Shown: positions 17,356 through 29,258 of the stretch, piece after piece
Numbering within the stretch: position 1 is the first letter of the stretch
Layout: the number at the start of each line of letters is the position of its first letter
Assembly: GCF_002356315.1 (NCBI RefSeq)
Contig: NZ_AP018164.1
Coordinates: forward strand, 3,534,001-3,598,000
DNA length: 64,000 nt
Source: Mycobacterium shigaense
GTDB taxonomy: Bacteria > Actinomycetota > Actinomycetes > Mycobacteriales > Mycobacteriaceae
Direction of reading: 5' to 3'
Position numbers and translations under genes: made by a program
Notes under the pieces: generated by a model
The model's database searches: none
Seen by the model: the letters and a program-made list of their open reading frames with translations, nothing else
Told to the model about the DNA's origin: nothing

Positions 17356-18831
17356 GTGATTGGCGCTTCCGGGTCTACTTTCGGGTCTCCTGCAGGGTCC
17401 CGTGGCCAGCGCCTGCCCACGCTCACTGACCTGCTCTATCAGCTGGCCACCCGCAGCGTGACGTCGGACACGCTGGTGCGGAATTCGCTGCGGGCGATCG
17501 ACGAAAGCCAGCCGAATCTGAACGCGTTCCGGGTGGTGCTCACCGAGTCCGCCTTAGCCGATGCCGCGCGCGCCGACCGGCGGCGCGCCGCCGGGGACAC
17601 CGCGCCGTTGCTGGGCATACCGATCGCCGTCAAAGACGACGTCGACATCGCCGGGGTGCCCACCGCGTTCGGCACCGACGGCCACATCCGCCCCGCGACC
17701 CAGGACGCCGAGGTGGTTCGCCGCCTGAAAGCCGCCGGCGCGGTGATCGTCGGCAAGACCAACACCTGCGAGCTCGGGCAATGGCCGTTCACCAGCGGGC
17801 CCGGATTCGGGCACACCCGCAACCCGTGGTCACGGCGCCACACGCCGGGCGGATCGTCGGGCGGCAGTGCGGCCGCGGTGGCGGCGGGCCTGGTCACGGC
17901 CGCGATCGGTTCGGACGGAGCCGGCAGCGTCCGCATCCCCGCGGCGTGGACCCACCTGGTGGGCATCAAGCCGCAGCGCGGCCGGATTTCCACCTGGCCG
18001 TTGCCGGAGGCGTTCAACGGCATCACGGTCAACGGCGTGCTGGCCCGCACGGTGGCCGATGCGGCGCTGGTGCTCGACGCCGCGTCCGGCAACGTCGAGG
18101 GTGACCGGCACAAGCCGCCCCCGATCACGGCGTTCGACTTCGTCGGGAAGGCGCCCGGCCCCCTGAACGTCGCGCTGTCGACGCGCTTTCCGTACACGTT
18201 CTTCCGGGCCAAGCTGCATCCCGAGATCCTGACCGCGCTGCGTGCCGTCGGGAAACAACTCGAACTGCTCGGCCACACGGTCGTGTCCGGCAACCCGGAC
18301 TACGGCGTGCGGTTGGCGTGGGACTTTCTGGCCCGGTCCACCGCGGGTTTGCGGGACTGGAAGGAGCGGCTCGGCGACGACGTGGTCCTCGACCCGCGCA
18401 CCGTGGGCAATCTGCGGATGGGCCATTTCCTGGGGGAGGCGATTCTGCGCAACACGCGGCTGCACGAGCCCACGCTGCAGCGCCGGGTGGGGTCGATCTT
18501 CGACATCGTCGACGTGGTGCTGGCGCCGACGACCGCTCAGCCGCCGCCGCTGGCCCGGTACTTCGACCGGTTCGGCAGCTTCGGCACCGACCGCGCGATG
18601 ATCCGGACCTGCCCGGTGACGTGGCCGTGGAACGTGCTGGGCTGGCCGTCGATCAATGTGCCGGCCGGGTTCACCTCCGACGGGCTGCCGATCGGTGTCC
18701 AGCTGATGGGTCCGGCCAACAGCGAGGGCATGCTGATCTCGCTGGCCGCCGAGCTGGAAGCGGTCAGCGGCTGGGCGACCAAGCAGCCGAAGGTGTGGTG
18801 GGATCGCGACCACATCCGCCCGCACGACTAG
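17356..18831 (+). CDS. amiA2: Amidase-signature hydrolase, AmiA2 type
   Basis: This 491-residue amidase-signature enzyme hydrolyses carboxamides; its physiological substrate is unknown. The Ser-cisSer-Lys triad is visible: Lys in GIPIAVKDDVDIAG, the Gly/Ser loop RHTPGGSSGGSAAAVAAG and the nucleophile Ser loop GSDGAGSVRIPA. The C-terminal substrate region is PSINVPAGFTSDGLPIGVQL. GTG at 17356 starts VIGASGSTFGSPAG, in line with AmiA2 (Rv2363). An upstream ATG at 17305 would add 17 unrelated residues. No obvious ribosome site precedes the GTG, so the mRNA may be leaderless. Confidence 0.92.
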   Translation: MIGASGSTFGSPAGSRGQRLPTLTDLLYQLATRSVTSDTLVRNSLRAIDESQPNLNAFRVVLTESALADAARADRRRAAGDTAPLLGIPIAVKDDVDIAGVPTAFGTDGHIRPATQDAEVVRRLKAAGAVIVGKTNTCELGQWPFTSGPGFGHTRNPWSRRHTPGGSSGGSAAAVAAGLVTAAIGSDGAGSVRIPAAWTHLVGIKPQRGRISTWPLPEAFNGITVNGVLARTVADAALVLDAASGNVEGDRHKPPPITAFDFVGKAPGPLNVALSTRFPYTFFRAKLHPEILTALRAVGKQLELLGHTVVSGNPDYGVRLAWDFLARSTAGLRDWKERLGDDVVLDPRTVGNLRMGHFLGEAILRNTRLHEPTLQRRVGSIFDIVDVVLAPTTAQPPPLARYFDRFGSFGTDRAMIRTCPVTWPWNVLGWPSINVPAGFTSDGLPIGVQLMGPANSEGMLISLAAELEAVSGWATKQPKVWWDRDHIRPHD

Positions 18832-19077
18832 GGACGTATTGCTTACCAATGGGTTTCGCGCCCCCGCCGGGCGGCACTAGCCGCGGGGTCGCCAAAGTAG
18901 CTTTTTGCCAATGGGTTTGGCGGTGTGGGACAGCACGTGGCTCACCGTCCCGATGTCGGCGCCTGCGTCAGGTATGTCGGCTACCCGTGGGCGCCTCGGC
19001 GAAACGTTCGTTTGCCGCCGAACGCCTCGGGTACCCGGCCCAGCAACCCCGACCAGCCCAAGCCCGAGGAGGCGCCA

Positions 19078-19971
19078 ATGTTCACCCACCACAAGGATCT
19101 TCAGTTCGAGGTACGGGTCACCGAGCCCGACCCGCGCTTCGCGTCGCTGCTCATGGAGCAGTTCGGCGGAGCCAACGGCGAACTCACCGCGGCGCTACAG
19201 TATTTCACCCAGGCCTTCGTGCTGCGCCAGAAGAACCCAAAGATGTACGACCTGTTCATGGACATCGCGACCGAGGAGCTCAGCCATCTCGAAATGGTCG
19301 GATCGATGATCACCATGTTGCTCGACGGGCTCAACGACAACCTCAAGATTGCCAACCAGATGTGCGACTGGATGCCGGCCGTCGCCAGCACCGACGGGCG
19401 CGACAGCATCGTCCACCAGGTCGCCATCAACCCGATGTTCCTGGTCCTCAGCGGCGGCGGACCCGATGTCAAAGACTCCGCCGGAAACAACTGGACCGGC
19501 GCATTCATCGATGCCAACGGTGACCCGACCGTCGACCTGCGCAACAACGTCGCAGCCGAGTCCCGGGCGAAGGTTGTCTACGAATACCTCAAGCAATTCA
19601 CCGACGACCCCGGCGTGCAAGACACGTTGACCTTCTTGATGACTCGCGAGGTGGCGCACTACCAACAGTTCACTGCCGCGCTCAACGAGCTTCCGGTCAA
19701 CTTCCCGCCGGGGCAGCTGCCCGGCGACCCCCGCTTCCAGAACGTCGCGTTCAACATGTCCAATGGCGGCGAATCCGTCCGCGGCCCCTGGAACGAAGGC
19801 CAGGGACCGTGGCCGAAGGGCATGGAATGGGAGTACGTCGAAAAGCCCGAACAGCAATGGCTGGGCGGCGACACCCGCCAGAACAAGGGCGCCGAACAGA
19901 ACCCCGGCGGCTCACCGGCCGTCGAGGCTGAAAAGCCGTTCACCCACGAACAGCATGTCCCCAAGGGCTGA
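19078..19971 (+). CDS. Manganese catalase
   Basis: This 297-residue non-haem catalase with a di-Mn ferritin-like core disproportionates H2O2. The four-helix ligands are seen as the Glu in LTAALQYFTQAF, TEELSHLEMVGSMI (E-x2-H), the Glu in NVAAESRAKVVYEYL and MTREVAHYQQF (E-x2-H). The C-terminal tail is Pro/Gly-rich and ends THEQHVPKG. The ATG at 19078 follows GAGGAGGCGCCA. It is absent from the same place in M. tuberculosis and is convergent with a hemerythrin gene, so the pair looks like an inserted stress-defence unit between amiA2 and era. Confidence 0.93.
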   Translation: MFTHHKDLQFEVRVTEPDPRFASLLMEQFGGANGELTAALQYFTQAFVLRQKNPKMYDLFMDIATEELSHLEMVGSMITMLLDGLNDNLKIANQMCDWMPAVASTDGRDSIVHQVAINPMFLVLSGGGPDVKDSAGNNWTGAFIDANGDPTVDLRNNVAAESRAKVVYEYLKQFTDDPGVQDTLTFLMTREVAHYQQFTAALNELPVNFPPGQLPGDPRFQNVAFNMSNGGESVRGPWNEGQGPWPKGMEWEYVEKPEQQWLGGDTRQNKGAEQNPGGSPAVEAEKPFTHEQHVPKG

Positions 19972-19986
19972 GCGAAAAGACAAGGG

Positions 19987-20020
19987 AGGGCCGGCATTGC
20001 ATGTCTGCAATGCCGGCCCT
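19987..20020. terminator. Strong hairpin between convergent genes
   Basis: A perfect 15-base-pair stem (AGGGCCGGCATTGCA and its complement) closes a 4-base loop TGTC. It lies 16 bases after the catalase stop and 33 bases from the hemerythrin stop. No U-run follows, as is common in mycobacteria. It would work as a bidirectional terminator. Confidence 0.8.
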
Positions 20021-20056
20021 CGCCATGTTCTGGTCAGCTCGCCATGTTCTGGTCAG
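20021..20056. repeat. Short tandem repeat CGCCATGTTCTGGTCAG x2
   Basis: Two identical 17-base copies with a 19-base period abut the terminator hairpin. The second overlaps the hemerythrin stop codon. It may be slippage or the edge of the inserted segment. Confidence 0.7.
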
Positions 20057-20637
20057 TGCGCCTGAGGATCCGGCGGGTTATCCGCGGCGCGACCAGTGAC
20101 GGCATCGCGCAGATGGTCGATCGCCGCGACACCCATTCCCACAGTCTTGAGCACCGCGGGATTGGGCGGGGTGTCCGGATGCGGCCGGGTCGGCGCGATT
20201 TTCTTTGCCACTTCGAGCTTTTCGCCGATCTTCTCCAACTCCTCACGCCTGATTGCCGCCTCCACCTGTGGCCATACCACGTCCTGCTCGTAGGCGATGT
20301 GCGCACGCCCGGCCGCGATGAATTCCTGCAGCGCCTCGTGGTAGTCCGGATCGCCGGGCTTGCCGTCCTGCAGCCGTTGCAGCAGCCTTTTGCCGGCCTG
20401 CTCTTGGTCGATCGCCTTGTCGGCCAGCGCGTCCCCGTCGTCGAGCGCCTGCCGCACCGCCGGCCAGAAGAATTGCTCTTCGACTGCCTCGTGCTGCGAT
20501 TCGGCGATGATGAGGTTGTTCACCGCGGTCTCCAAACCGCTGGCCACTGCTCCCGATCCCGACGGCGCCCCGTCGAGCGACTCGAACAAACCGAGCACAC
20601 TTTTGTGATCCTGACGAAGAAACGTGATCGCGTCCAT
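20053..20637 (-). CDS. Hemerythrin HHE cation-binding domain protein
   Basis: This 194-residue diiron protein has two hemerythrin-type motif sets: FLRQDHKSVLGLFE, ESQHEAVEEQFFWP, RAHIAYEQDVVWPQVE. These supply the His and Glu ligands of an O2- or NO-binding diiron site in a four-helix bundle (about residues 1-140). The C-terminal ~50 residues are Pro-rich with a short hydrophobic helix. The ATG at 20637 follows GGAAGGAAAG. In mycobacteria such proteins are linked to H2O2 or NO responses, which fits the neighbouring Mn catalase. Exact ligand and role are not shown. Confidence 0.9.
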   Translation of the reverse strand: MDAITFLRQDHKSVLGLFESLDGAPSGSGAVASGLETAVNNLIIAESQHEAVEEQFFWPAVRQALDDGDALADKAIDQEQAGKRLLQRLQDGKPGDPDYHEALQEFIAAGRAHIAYEQDVVWPQVEAAIRREELEKIGEKLEVAKKIAPTRPHPDTPPNPAVLKTVGMGVAAIDHLRDAVTGRAADNPPDPQAH

Positions 20638-20709
20638 GTCTTTCCTTCCGATGGGCTGTTTCGGTTACCCATTGCCTACCCGCTGAGGGAAGGGGAAAAC
20701 GGCGGCGCG

Positions 20710-21609
20710 CTAAAAGCCAAGTCGGCCAAGCTGTTTTGGGTCACTTTGCCAGTTTTTGGCGACCTTGACTCGCAGGTCGAGATAGACCTTGGTGCCCAGC
20801 AACTTCTCGATCTGGACGCGGGCGGCCGTACCCACCTCGCGCAGCCGGGCCCCGCCCTTGCCGATGATGATCCCCTTCTGGCTGTCTCGCTCGACGTAGA
20901 GCAAGGCGTGCACGTCGATCAGGTCGTCACGATCCTCGCGCGGGTTGACTTCGTCGATGACCACCGCCAGGGAATGCGGCAGCTCATCGCGCACGCCCTC
21001 GAGTGCGGCCTCGCGGATGAGCTCGGCCATCAGCACTTCCTCGGGTTCGTCGGTCAGCTCGCCGTCGGGGTAATAGGCCGGTCCGGACGGCAACGCCGCC
21101 GCCAGCACGTCGACCAGCACATCGATCTGTGCGCCGGTTGTCGCTGACACCGGGACGATCTCGGCGGCGTAGTCGACCAGTTCGGCCACCGCGACCAACT
21201 GCGCGGCCACCCGATCTTTGGGAACTTTGTCGATCTTGGTGACGATCGCGACGAGCGTGGTCTTGGGGGCGACCGACCGGATCTGCTCCACAATCCAGCG
21301 GTCCCCCGGTCCGATCGCCTCGTCTGCCGGGATGCACAGCCCGATGACGTCGACTTCGGTGTAGGTGTCGCGCACCAGGTCGTTCAGCCGCTTGCCCAGC
21401 AGGGTACGCGGCCGGTGCAACCCGGGAGTGTCCACCAGGATGATCTGGAAGTTCTCCCGATGCACGATCCCGCGAATCGTGTGCCGGGTGGTCTGAGGCC
21501 GCATCGAGGTGATCGCCACCTTCGTGCCGACCAGAGCGTTCGTCAGCGTCGACTTTCCGGTATTCGGCCGGCCGACCAAACACACGAAGCCCGAACGGAA
21601 TTCAGTCAT
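20710..21609 (-). CDS. era: GTPase Era
   Basis: This 299-residue GTPase helps mature 16S rRNA and assemble the 30S subunit. G1 is GRPNTGKS, G2 is the TTRH region, G3 is DTPG and G4 is TKID (Thr instead of the usual Asn). The C-terminal KH domain contains the GIIIGKGGARL loop. The ATG at 21609 starts MTEFRSGFVCLVGRP; the open frame continues 33 codons upstream without homology. It is the last gene of a run that also encodes YbeY, another ribosome-maturation factor. Confidence 0.96.
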   Translation of the reverse strand: MTEFRSGFVCLVGRPNTGKSTLTNALVGTKVAITSMRPQTTRHTIRGIVHRENFQIILVDTPGLHRPRTLLGKRLNDLVRDTYTEVDVIGLCIPADEAIGPGDRWIVEQIRSVAPKTTLVAIVTKIDKVPKDRVAAQLVAVAELVDYAAEIVPVSATTGAQIDVLVDVLAAALPSGPAYYPDGELTDEPEEVLMAELIREAALEGVRDELPHSLAVVIDEVNPREDRDDLIDVHALLYVERDSQKGIIIGKGGARLREVGTAARVQIEKLLGTKVYLDLRVKVAKNWQSDPKQLGRLGF

Positions 21610-21673
21610 GTCGCCGAACGTGCACAGAGTGCGGCTTTTGGGTCGATTTTTGGCGGTGAGTACACGTTCGGCG

Positions 21674-22978
21674 TCATGACAGCTCATCACCGCTCTGTTC
21701 GGACCCATTGGTATCGGCCGGACTCAGCAACACGGTGCCGATCCGCACCCGCCCGCGATGGTCGGGGCCGCCCTCGGCTTGCAGCCGCAGACCGTGCGAG
21801 ACCACCTCGGCACCCGGCAGCGGGACCCGGCCCAACTCCAAGGCCAGCAGGCCGCCGACGGTGTCGACGTCGAGGTCGTCGTCGAACTCCAGGCCGTACA
21901 GCTCGCCGACGTCTTCGATCGGCAGCCGCGCCGACACTCGGAAACGCTTGTCGCCCAGGTCTTCTATCGGGGCCTTCTCCGCGGCATCGTACTCATCGGC
22001 GATCTCGCCGACGATCTCTTCCAGCACATCTTCGATGCTGACCAGGCCGGCGATCGCGCCGTACTCGTCGACGAGCAGCGCCATGTGGTTGCGGTCGCGC
22101 TGCATTTCCCGCAGCAGCGCATCCAGTGGCTTAGAGTCGGGCACGAACACCGCGGGACGCATCACCTGGGCCACGGTCGTCTCCCGGCCGCCGCCGTCCG
22201 CCAGGAATGTCTGCTGGACAAGATCTTTCAGATACACGACGCCGACGATGTCGTCGACGTTCTCGCCGATCACCGGGATGCGGGAATGCCCGCTGCGCAC
22301 GGCCAGCGTGGTGGCCTGACTGGCGAGCTTGTCGCTTTCGATCCAGATCATCTCGGTGCGCGGCACCATCACCTCGCGGGCCGGGGTGTCGCCGAGTTCG
22401 AAGACCGACTGGATCATCTTGCGCTCGTCGGCGGCGACGACGCCGCGCTGCTGGGCCAGGTCGACGACTTCGCGCAACTCGATCTCGGAGGCGAACGGCC
22501 CGTTCCGCAGGCCGCGGCCCGGGGTGATCGCGTTACCCAAGACCACCAGCAGCCGGCTGAGCGGCATCAGCAGCCACGAAATCGCTTGCAGGGGAATGGC
22601 GGTCACCAGCGCGATGGAATACGCGTGCTGGCGGCCGAGGGTGCGCGGACCCACCCCGATGACGACGAAGCTGATCACCACCATGATGGCCGCGGCGCCG
22701 AACAGCCCCCATTTCAGCCCGAAGTTGTCGTAGAGGAACACCACCAGCAACACCGTCGCGGTGATCTCACACGTGTTGCGCAACAGCACGCACAAGTTGA
22801 TGTAGCGCGGGCGGTCGACCATCACCTTGGCCAGCGCGTGGGCGCCGGGCCGCTCGTCGCGCAGCAGTTCCTGCACGCGGGCCAGCGACACGGTACTGAT
22901 GGCGGCGTCGATCGCCGCGAACAGCCCGCCCAAACCGATCAGCGCGATCGCACCGAACAGCTGACTCAGTCCGGTCAA
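21674..22978 (-). CDS. CorC/HlyC-family membrane protein with CBS domains (Rv2366c type)
   Basis: This 434-residue protein has an N-terminal DUF21-type membrane region with about four hydrophobic segments ([60 protein letters not shown]). A CBS pair at about residues 205-330 ([21 protein letters not shown] and [20 protein letters not shown]) and a C-terminal CorC/HlyC domain follow. It is probably a divalent-cation transporter or its regulator. The TTG start at 22978 overlaps the ybeY stop (TTGA), so the two are coupled. Substrate is unproven. Confidence 0.9.
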   Translation of the reverse strand: MTGLSQLFGAIALIGLGGLFAAIDAAISTVSLARVQELLRDERPGAHALAKVMVDRPRYINLCVLLRNTCEITATVLLVVFLYDNFGLKWGLFGAAAIMVVISFVVIGVGPRTLGRQHAYSIALVTAIPLQAISWLLMPLSRLLVVLGNAITPGRGLRNGPFASEIELREVVDLAQQRGVVAADERKMIQSVFELGDTPAREVMVPRTEMIWIESDKLASQATTLAVRSGHSRIPVIGENVDDIVGVVYLKDLVQQTFLADGGGRETTVAQVMRPAVFVPDSKPLDALLREMQRDRNHMALLVDEYGAIAGLVSIEDVLEEIVGEIADEYDAAEKAPIEDLGDKRFRVSARLPIEDVGELYGLEFDDDLDVDTVGGLLALELGRVPLPGAEVVSHGLRLQAEGGPDHRGRVRIGTVLLSPADTNGSEQSGDELS

Positions 22979-23508
22979 AGGTCGAAATACCTTGACTTGT
23001 CGAGCAACCGGCGGTCCTTTTCGTCCTGACGGTCAAGTCGATAGGCCTCGACCTGGTCGGCGACCCATTCCTCGAGCAACCGGTTCTGCAGGGCGAACAT
23101 CTCCTTTTCCTCGTCCTGCTCGGCGTGGTCGTAGCCGAGCAGATGAAGCACCCCGTGGATGGTCAGCAGCGCGAGCTCGTGCCCGAGGCTGTGGCCCGCC
23201 GCGGCGGCCTGCCCGGCGGCGAATTCCGGGCACAGCGCGATGTCACCCAACATCGACGGACCGGGATCGGGCGCGTCGGGGCGCCCACCGGGCTCGAGCT
23301 CGTCCATCGGGAAGCTCATTACGTCGGTCGGTCCGGGCAGGTCCATCCAGCGCATGTGCAGGTCCGCCATCGCCGCGGTGTCCAGCAGCACCATCGACAG
23401 CTCGGCGCCCGGGTTGACGTCCATCTTGGTGATGACGAAGCGCGCGACGCTGACCAGTTCGGCTTCCGAGACGTCGATCCCGGATTCGTTGGATACCTCG
23501 ATGCTCAC
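22975..23508 (-). CDS. ybeY: Endoribonuclease YbeY
   Basis: This 177-residue zinc RNase acts in 16S rRNA 3' maturation and 70S quality control. The catalytic zinc motif [11 protein letters not shown] (H-x3-H-x5-H) is at about residues 117-127, preceded by [15 protein letters not shown] charged C terminus ends [15 protein letters not shown] at 23508 gives the expected N terminus [18 protein letters not shown]. It lies 18 bases from phoH, and corC follows with overlapping stop and start. Confidence 0.96.
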   Translation of the reverse strand: MSIEVSNESGIDVSEAELVSVARFVITKMDVNPGAELSMVLLDTAAMADLHMRWMDLPGPTDVMSFPMDELEPGGRPDAPDPGPSMLGDIALCPEFAAGQAAAAGHSLGHELALLTIHGVLHLLGYDHAEQDEEKEMFALQNRLLEEWVADQVEAYRLDRQDEKDRRLLDKSRYFDL

Positions 23509-23526
23509 GAGACGCTCACCGCACGA

Positions 23527-24585
23527 TCATCGGCGACTGCGAGTGCCCGACGCTCGCCGGGCCGCCCGGTTCATACCCGAGCCCGGCTCCTCGTGTCGTT
23601 CGTAGGCGTCGACGATCTCCGAGACCAGCCGGTGGCGCACCACGTCCACACTGGTCAGCTCCGCAATGTGGATGTCTTCGACGTTGTCGAGGATGTCCAT
23701 CGCCGAACGCAGGCCCGAGCGCGCACCGCCGGGCAGGTCGATCTGGGTGATGTCGCCCGTCACCACGATCTTGGAGCCGAAGCCCAGCCGGGTGAGGAAC
23801 ATCTTCATCTGCTCGGCGGTGGTGTTCTGCGCCTCGTCGAGAATGATGAAGGCGTTGTTCAGGGTCCGGCCCCGCATGAACGCCAGCGGCGCGACCTCGA
23901 TGACGCCGGCGGACATCAACTTCGGAATCAGTTCGGGATCCATCATGTCGTACAGCGCGTCGTACAGCGGGCGCAGGTACGGGTCGATCTTCTCGTTCAG
24001 CGTGCCCGGCAGAAAGCCAAGGCGCTCACCGGCTTCCACCGCCGGACGGGTCAGGATGATGCGGCTTACCTGCTTTCGCTGCAGGGCGTTGACCGCCTTA
24101 GCCATAGCCAGATACGTCTTGCCGGTGCCGGCCGGTCCGACGCCGAACACGACGGTGTTGGCGTCGATGGCGTCGACGTAGCGCTTCTGGTTGAGCGTCT
24201 TGGGCCGGATCGTCTTGCCGCGGCGGGCCAGGATGTCCAGGGTGAGCACCTCGGCCGGCGACTCGTCGCCGGTGCCGACGAGCATGGCGACGCTGTGGCG
24301 CACCACTTCCGGCGTCAACGGCTGCCGCGCGGCGACGATCGCGATCAGCTCCGAGATCGCCCGCTCGGCCAGCGCGACGTCGGCCGGTTCGCCCGACAGG
24401 GTGACGGTGTTGCCGCGCACGTGCAGATCGGCGTTGAGCGTTCGTTCCAGCGCGCGCAGGTTTTCGTCGGCCGAACCCAGCAGGCCCACGACGAGATCGG
24501 GCGGAACGTCGATGCTGCTGCGAACCTGAACGGCGGCCTGCAGGGCCCCAGATGCGTCAGCAGCGCTGGTCTCGCGTGGCGTCAC
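23527..24585 (-). CDS. phoH: PhoH-family ATPase (PhoH1)
   Basis: This 352-residue PhoH-like P-loop ATPase is the second partner in the conserved phoH-ybeY pair involved in RNA metabolism. A KH-like N-terminal region (LNADLHVRGNTVTLSGEPAD) precedes the ATPase core: Walker A VGPAGTGKTY, LTRPAVEAGERLGFLPG, Walker B NAFIILDEAQNTT and VVTGDITQIDLP. The start is GTG at 24585. The C terminus is basic. In some related genes PhoH is fused to a PIN toxin domain, but none is present here. Confidence 0.94.
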   Translation of the reverse strand: MTPRETSAADASGALQAAVQVRSSIDVPPDLVVGLLGSADENLRALERTLNADLHVRGNTVTLSGEPADVALAERAISELIAIVAARQPLTPEVVRHSVAMLVGTGDESPAEVLTLDILARRGKTIRPKTLNQKRYVDAIDANTVVFGVGPAGTGKTYLAMAKAVNALQRKQVSRIILTRPAVEAGERLGFLPGTLNEKIDPYLRPLYDALYDMMDPELIPKLMSAGVIEVAPLAFMRGRTLNNAFIILDEAQNTTAEQMKMFLTRLGFGSKIVVTGDITQIDLPGGARSGLRSAMDILDNVEDIHIAELTSVDVVRHRLVSEIVDAYERHEEPGSGMNRAARRASGTRSRR

Positions 24586-24641
24586 GTGCTTTTCGATGCC
24601 TGCCTTCTCGGGCTCGTCAGGGTATATGCGGCTGTTTCAGT

Positions 24642-25448
24642 CTACGCCGGGGGCTGTGGTTGGTCAGCTAGCAGCGGCGCTGCCGGACCGACTTCGCCGA
24701 GCTGATCCCAGCGCGGCGTGAGCACCCCGAGCGCGCCCAACGCCACCGCGGCCGCGGTACTCGTGCGCAGCACCTGCGGGCCCAGCCGGACCGCTACGGC
24801 CCCGGCTGCGGTGAACGCGTCGATCTCCTCCGGCGCGATGCCGCCCTCGGGGCCGACCAGCAGGACCAGCGAGTCCGCGGGCGCGACCGCGGCGTCCGCC
24901 AGCCGGGTGGTCGCCGACTCGTGCAGTGCCAGGACCACGGCACCGGCGGCGACTTCGTCGCGGATCCGCTGCGCCAGCGCGGAACTGGACAGCACGCCGT
25001 CGACCGGCGGGATGTAGGCGCGCCGGGATTGCCGGGCCGCCGACCGGACCACGGCCCGCCACCGGCGCAGCCCCTTGTCCACGCGGGCGCCCTGCCAGGT
25101 CGCCACGCAGCGGGCCGCCTGCCAGGCCAGGAACGCGTCGGCGCCGGCCTCGGTGGCCAATTCGATCGCCAACTCCGAACGCTCGGATTTGGGCAGCGCT
25201 TGCACGACCGTCACCGGCGGTCGCGGCCGCGCGACGCTCCAGCGCCGCAACACGCGGGCCGACAGCCCGTCGCGCCCCGCCGCTTCGACCTCGCAATGGG
25301 CCAAGCCGCCGGCGCCGTCGCCGAGCACCAGCTGCTCGCCCGGACGGATCCGGCGCACCGTGGCGGCATGGAATCCCTCGTCGCCGCCGACGACGGCCAC
25401 ATCGCCGACCTCCGGCAGTGCGTCGAGGTAGAACAGCGTCGCCACCAT
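24642..25448 (-). CDS. rsmE: 16S rRNA m3U1498 methyltransferase RsmE
   Basis: This 268-residue SPOUT methyltransferase modifies U1498 of 16S rRNA using SAM. An N-terminal PUA-like domain (about 1-75) precedes the SPOUT core, with the family motif [21 protein letters not shown], the cofactor loop [17 protein letters not shown] and the knot segment [16 protein letters not shown]. The ATG at 25448 lies 9 bases after the dnaJ2 stop, an arrangement conserved in mycobacteria. Confidence 0.94.
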   Translation of the reverse strand: MVATLFYLDALPEVGDVAVVGGDEGFHAATVRRIRPGEQLVLGDGAGGLAHCEVEAAGRDGLSARVLRRWSVARPRPPVTVVQALPKSERSELAIELATEAGADAFLAWQAARCVATWQGARVDKGLRRWRAVVRSAARQSRRAYIPPVDGVLSSSALAQRIRDEVAAGAVVLALHESATTRLADAAVAPADSLVLLVGPEGGIAPEEIDAFTAAGAVAVRLGPQVLRTSTAAAVALGALGVLTPRWDQLGEVGPAAPLLADQPQPPA

Positions 25449-25457
25449 TGGCGGGGG

Positions 25458-26612
25458 CTAGCGCCCGGTGAACGTCTCACGCAGCCGGCTGAACAACCCA
25501 CTGCCGGTGCCGTTGTGCGTCGAGCGGACCTCGGCCACGTCGCGGCTGCGGCGATTCTTCAGCTCGCGCAGCAGCTCGGCGTCCTGATGGTCGAGCCGGG
25601 ACGGCACCACGACCTCGACGTGCGCGTGCAGATTGCCCCGCACGGTGGACCGCAGTTGCGGCATGCCGTGGCCCCGCAGCGTAATGATCGCGCCCGGCTG
25701 CGTGCCGGGCGGGACGACGATTTCGCTGACGCCGTCCAGGATGGCGTCGACGGTGACCGTGACGCCCAGCGCCGCGTCGACCATCGGCACCGAGATCGTG
25801 CAGTGCAGGTCGTCGCCGTCGCGCACGAAGATGTCGTGGGCCTGCTCGTGGACCTCGACGTACAGGTCGCCGGCCGGTCCTCCCCCGGGCCCGACCTCGC
25901 CCTGGGCGGCCAGCCGCACCCGCATGCCGTCGCCGACGCCGGCGGGAATCTTCACGCTGATCTCGCGGCGGGACCGCACCCGGCCGTCGCCCATGCACTG
26001 GTGGCACGGGTCCGGGATGACCACGCCGACGCCGCGGCAGGTGGGGCACGGCCGCGCCGTCATCACCTGGCCCAGCAGCGAGCGCTGCACGGTCTGCACC
26101 TCGCCGCGACCGCCGCAGGTGTCGCACGGGATCGGGGCGGAATCGCCGTTGGTGCCCTTGCCCTGGCAGCGGTCGCACAACACGGCGGTGTCGACGCTGA
26201 CCTGCTTGGTCACGCCGGTCGCGCACTCCTCGAGATCCAGCCGCATCCGCAGCAGCGAGTCCGAGCCCGGCCGCACCCGGCCGATCGGGCCGCGCGAGGT
26301 GCCGCCCCCGCTGAAACCGCCGCCGAAGAACGCCTCGAACACGTCGCCCAGCCCGCCGAAGCCGCCGAATCCGCCGGCCCCCGCAGCCGCGGCGTTTTCC
26401 AGCGGATCGCCGCCCAGATCGACGATGCGGCGCTTCTCCGGGTCGCTGAGCACCTCGTAGGCGGCGCTGATCTCCTTGAATTTCGCCTGCGCGGCCTCGT
26501 CGGGGTTGACGTCGGGATGCAGCTCACGCGCCAACTTCCGGTACGCGCGCTTGATCTCCGAATCGCTGGCGTCTCTGCTCACGCCGAGCAGCCCGTAATA
26601 GTCGCGTGCCAC
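25458..26612 (-). CDS. dnaJ2: Chaperone DnaJ2
   Basis: This 384-residue DnaJ (Hsp40) stimulates DnaK. The J domain is at residues 1-70 with HPD in [12 protein letters not shown], followed by a Gly/Phe-rich linker ([20 protein letters not shown]). Four zinc-finger repeats come next ([32 protein letters not shown]). The C-terminal substrate domains start about residue 215. GTG at 26612 has AGGAG 9 bases upstream. It lies 78 bases downstream of hrcA and is probably in the same heat-shock operon. Confidence 0.96.
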   Translation of the reverse strand: MARDYYGLLGVSRDASDSEIKRAYRKLARELHPDVNPDEAAQAKFKEISAAYEVLSDPEKRRIVDLGGDPLENAAAAGAGGFGGFGGLGDVFEAFFGGGFSGGGTSRGPIGRVRPGSDSLLRMRLDLEECATGVTKQVSVDTAVLCDRCQGKGTNGDSAPIPCDTCGGRGEVQTVQRSLLGQVMTARPCPTCRGVGVVIPDPCHQCMGDGRVRSRREISVKIPAGVGDGMRVRLAAQGEVGPGGGPAGDLYVEVHEQAHDIFVRDGDDLHCTISVPMVDAALGVTVTVDAILDGVSEIVVPPGTQPGAIITLRGHGMPQLRSTVRGNLHAHVEVVVPSRLDHQDAELLRELKNRRSRDVAEVRSTHNGTGSGLFSRLRETFTGR

Positions 26613-26690
26613 GCCTGACTCTCCTATAAGGGGGTTGGTGCCGCGCCCACTATTTCGGGGCGGCCGTCCACAAGCTTCGCAGGTGCGCGG

Positions 26691-28683
<1,993 letters not shown>

Positions 28684-28687
<4 letters not shown>

Positions 28688-29217
28688 TTGTTTGTCTCGG
28701 AGGCGGCTTGGATCAGGGCGATCGCGGCGTCGTGCTGCAGCACCCAGTTGCCGTTCTGGTTGACGAACACCAGCTGCTTGGTGACCGGTCCGGCGAACTT
28801 CGGCCCGGCGATGGCCACCTTGGCACTGGCCAGATTCGGGCCGGCCGGCGCGATGTTCGTCACGGTGAACGTCTCCGGGAAGTTCCCGTTCCGGTAGGCC
28901 TTGCGCAGGTCATGGTCCGCCACATGGCCCTCATCCGGGGTGATCCCGTTTTCGACCAGGTTGTTCTTGGTCGAGTAGCCGACACCCGGGTCGGTGGCCT
29001 GGTTGCAGAGGCTGGCCAATTGCTCCGGCGACGGCAGTTGCCCCGGGACGGCCGGCGCCGGGGGCGGCGGCGGTGGCGGCGGATCCTGCGGCAGCGGTGC
29101 GCCGAGCGCGGCCAGTTCCACCCGGCCCGGTCCGCCCGCTGCGGCGACGGCGGTGATGCCTGCGGCTGCGCCGCCGATGACGGCCAGCGCGGCCATGCTG
29201 GTAACGACGGATTTCAT
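28684..29217 (-). CDS. CFP2/MTB12-like secreted protein, paralogue 2
   Basis: This 177-residue exported protein has signal peptide MKSVVTSMAALAVIGGAAAG and following residues. A Pro-rich linker ([13 protein letters not shown]) leads to a NTF2-like folded domain beginning PGQLPSPEQLASLCNQATDP and ending NGNWVLQHDAAIALIQAA. It is clearly homologous to the adjacent cfp2 in the same order of motifs (STKNNLVENGI, FTVTNIAPAG, PVTKQLVFVNQ). The ATG at 29217 has the ribosome sequence GAAGGGGGAACC, identical to that before cfp2, so the duplicated unit included the leader. The function is unknown; the M. tuberculosis homologue is an abundant culture-filtrate antigen. Confidence 0.9.
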
Positions 29218-29258
29218 GGTTCCCCCTTCAACGCCTTTGTGAACGTACCTGATCCGGG

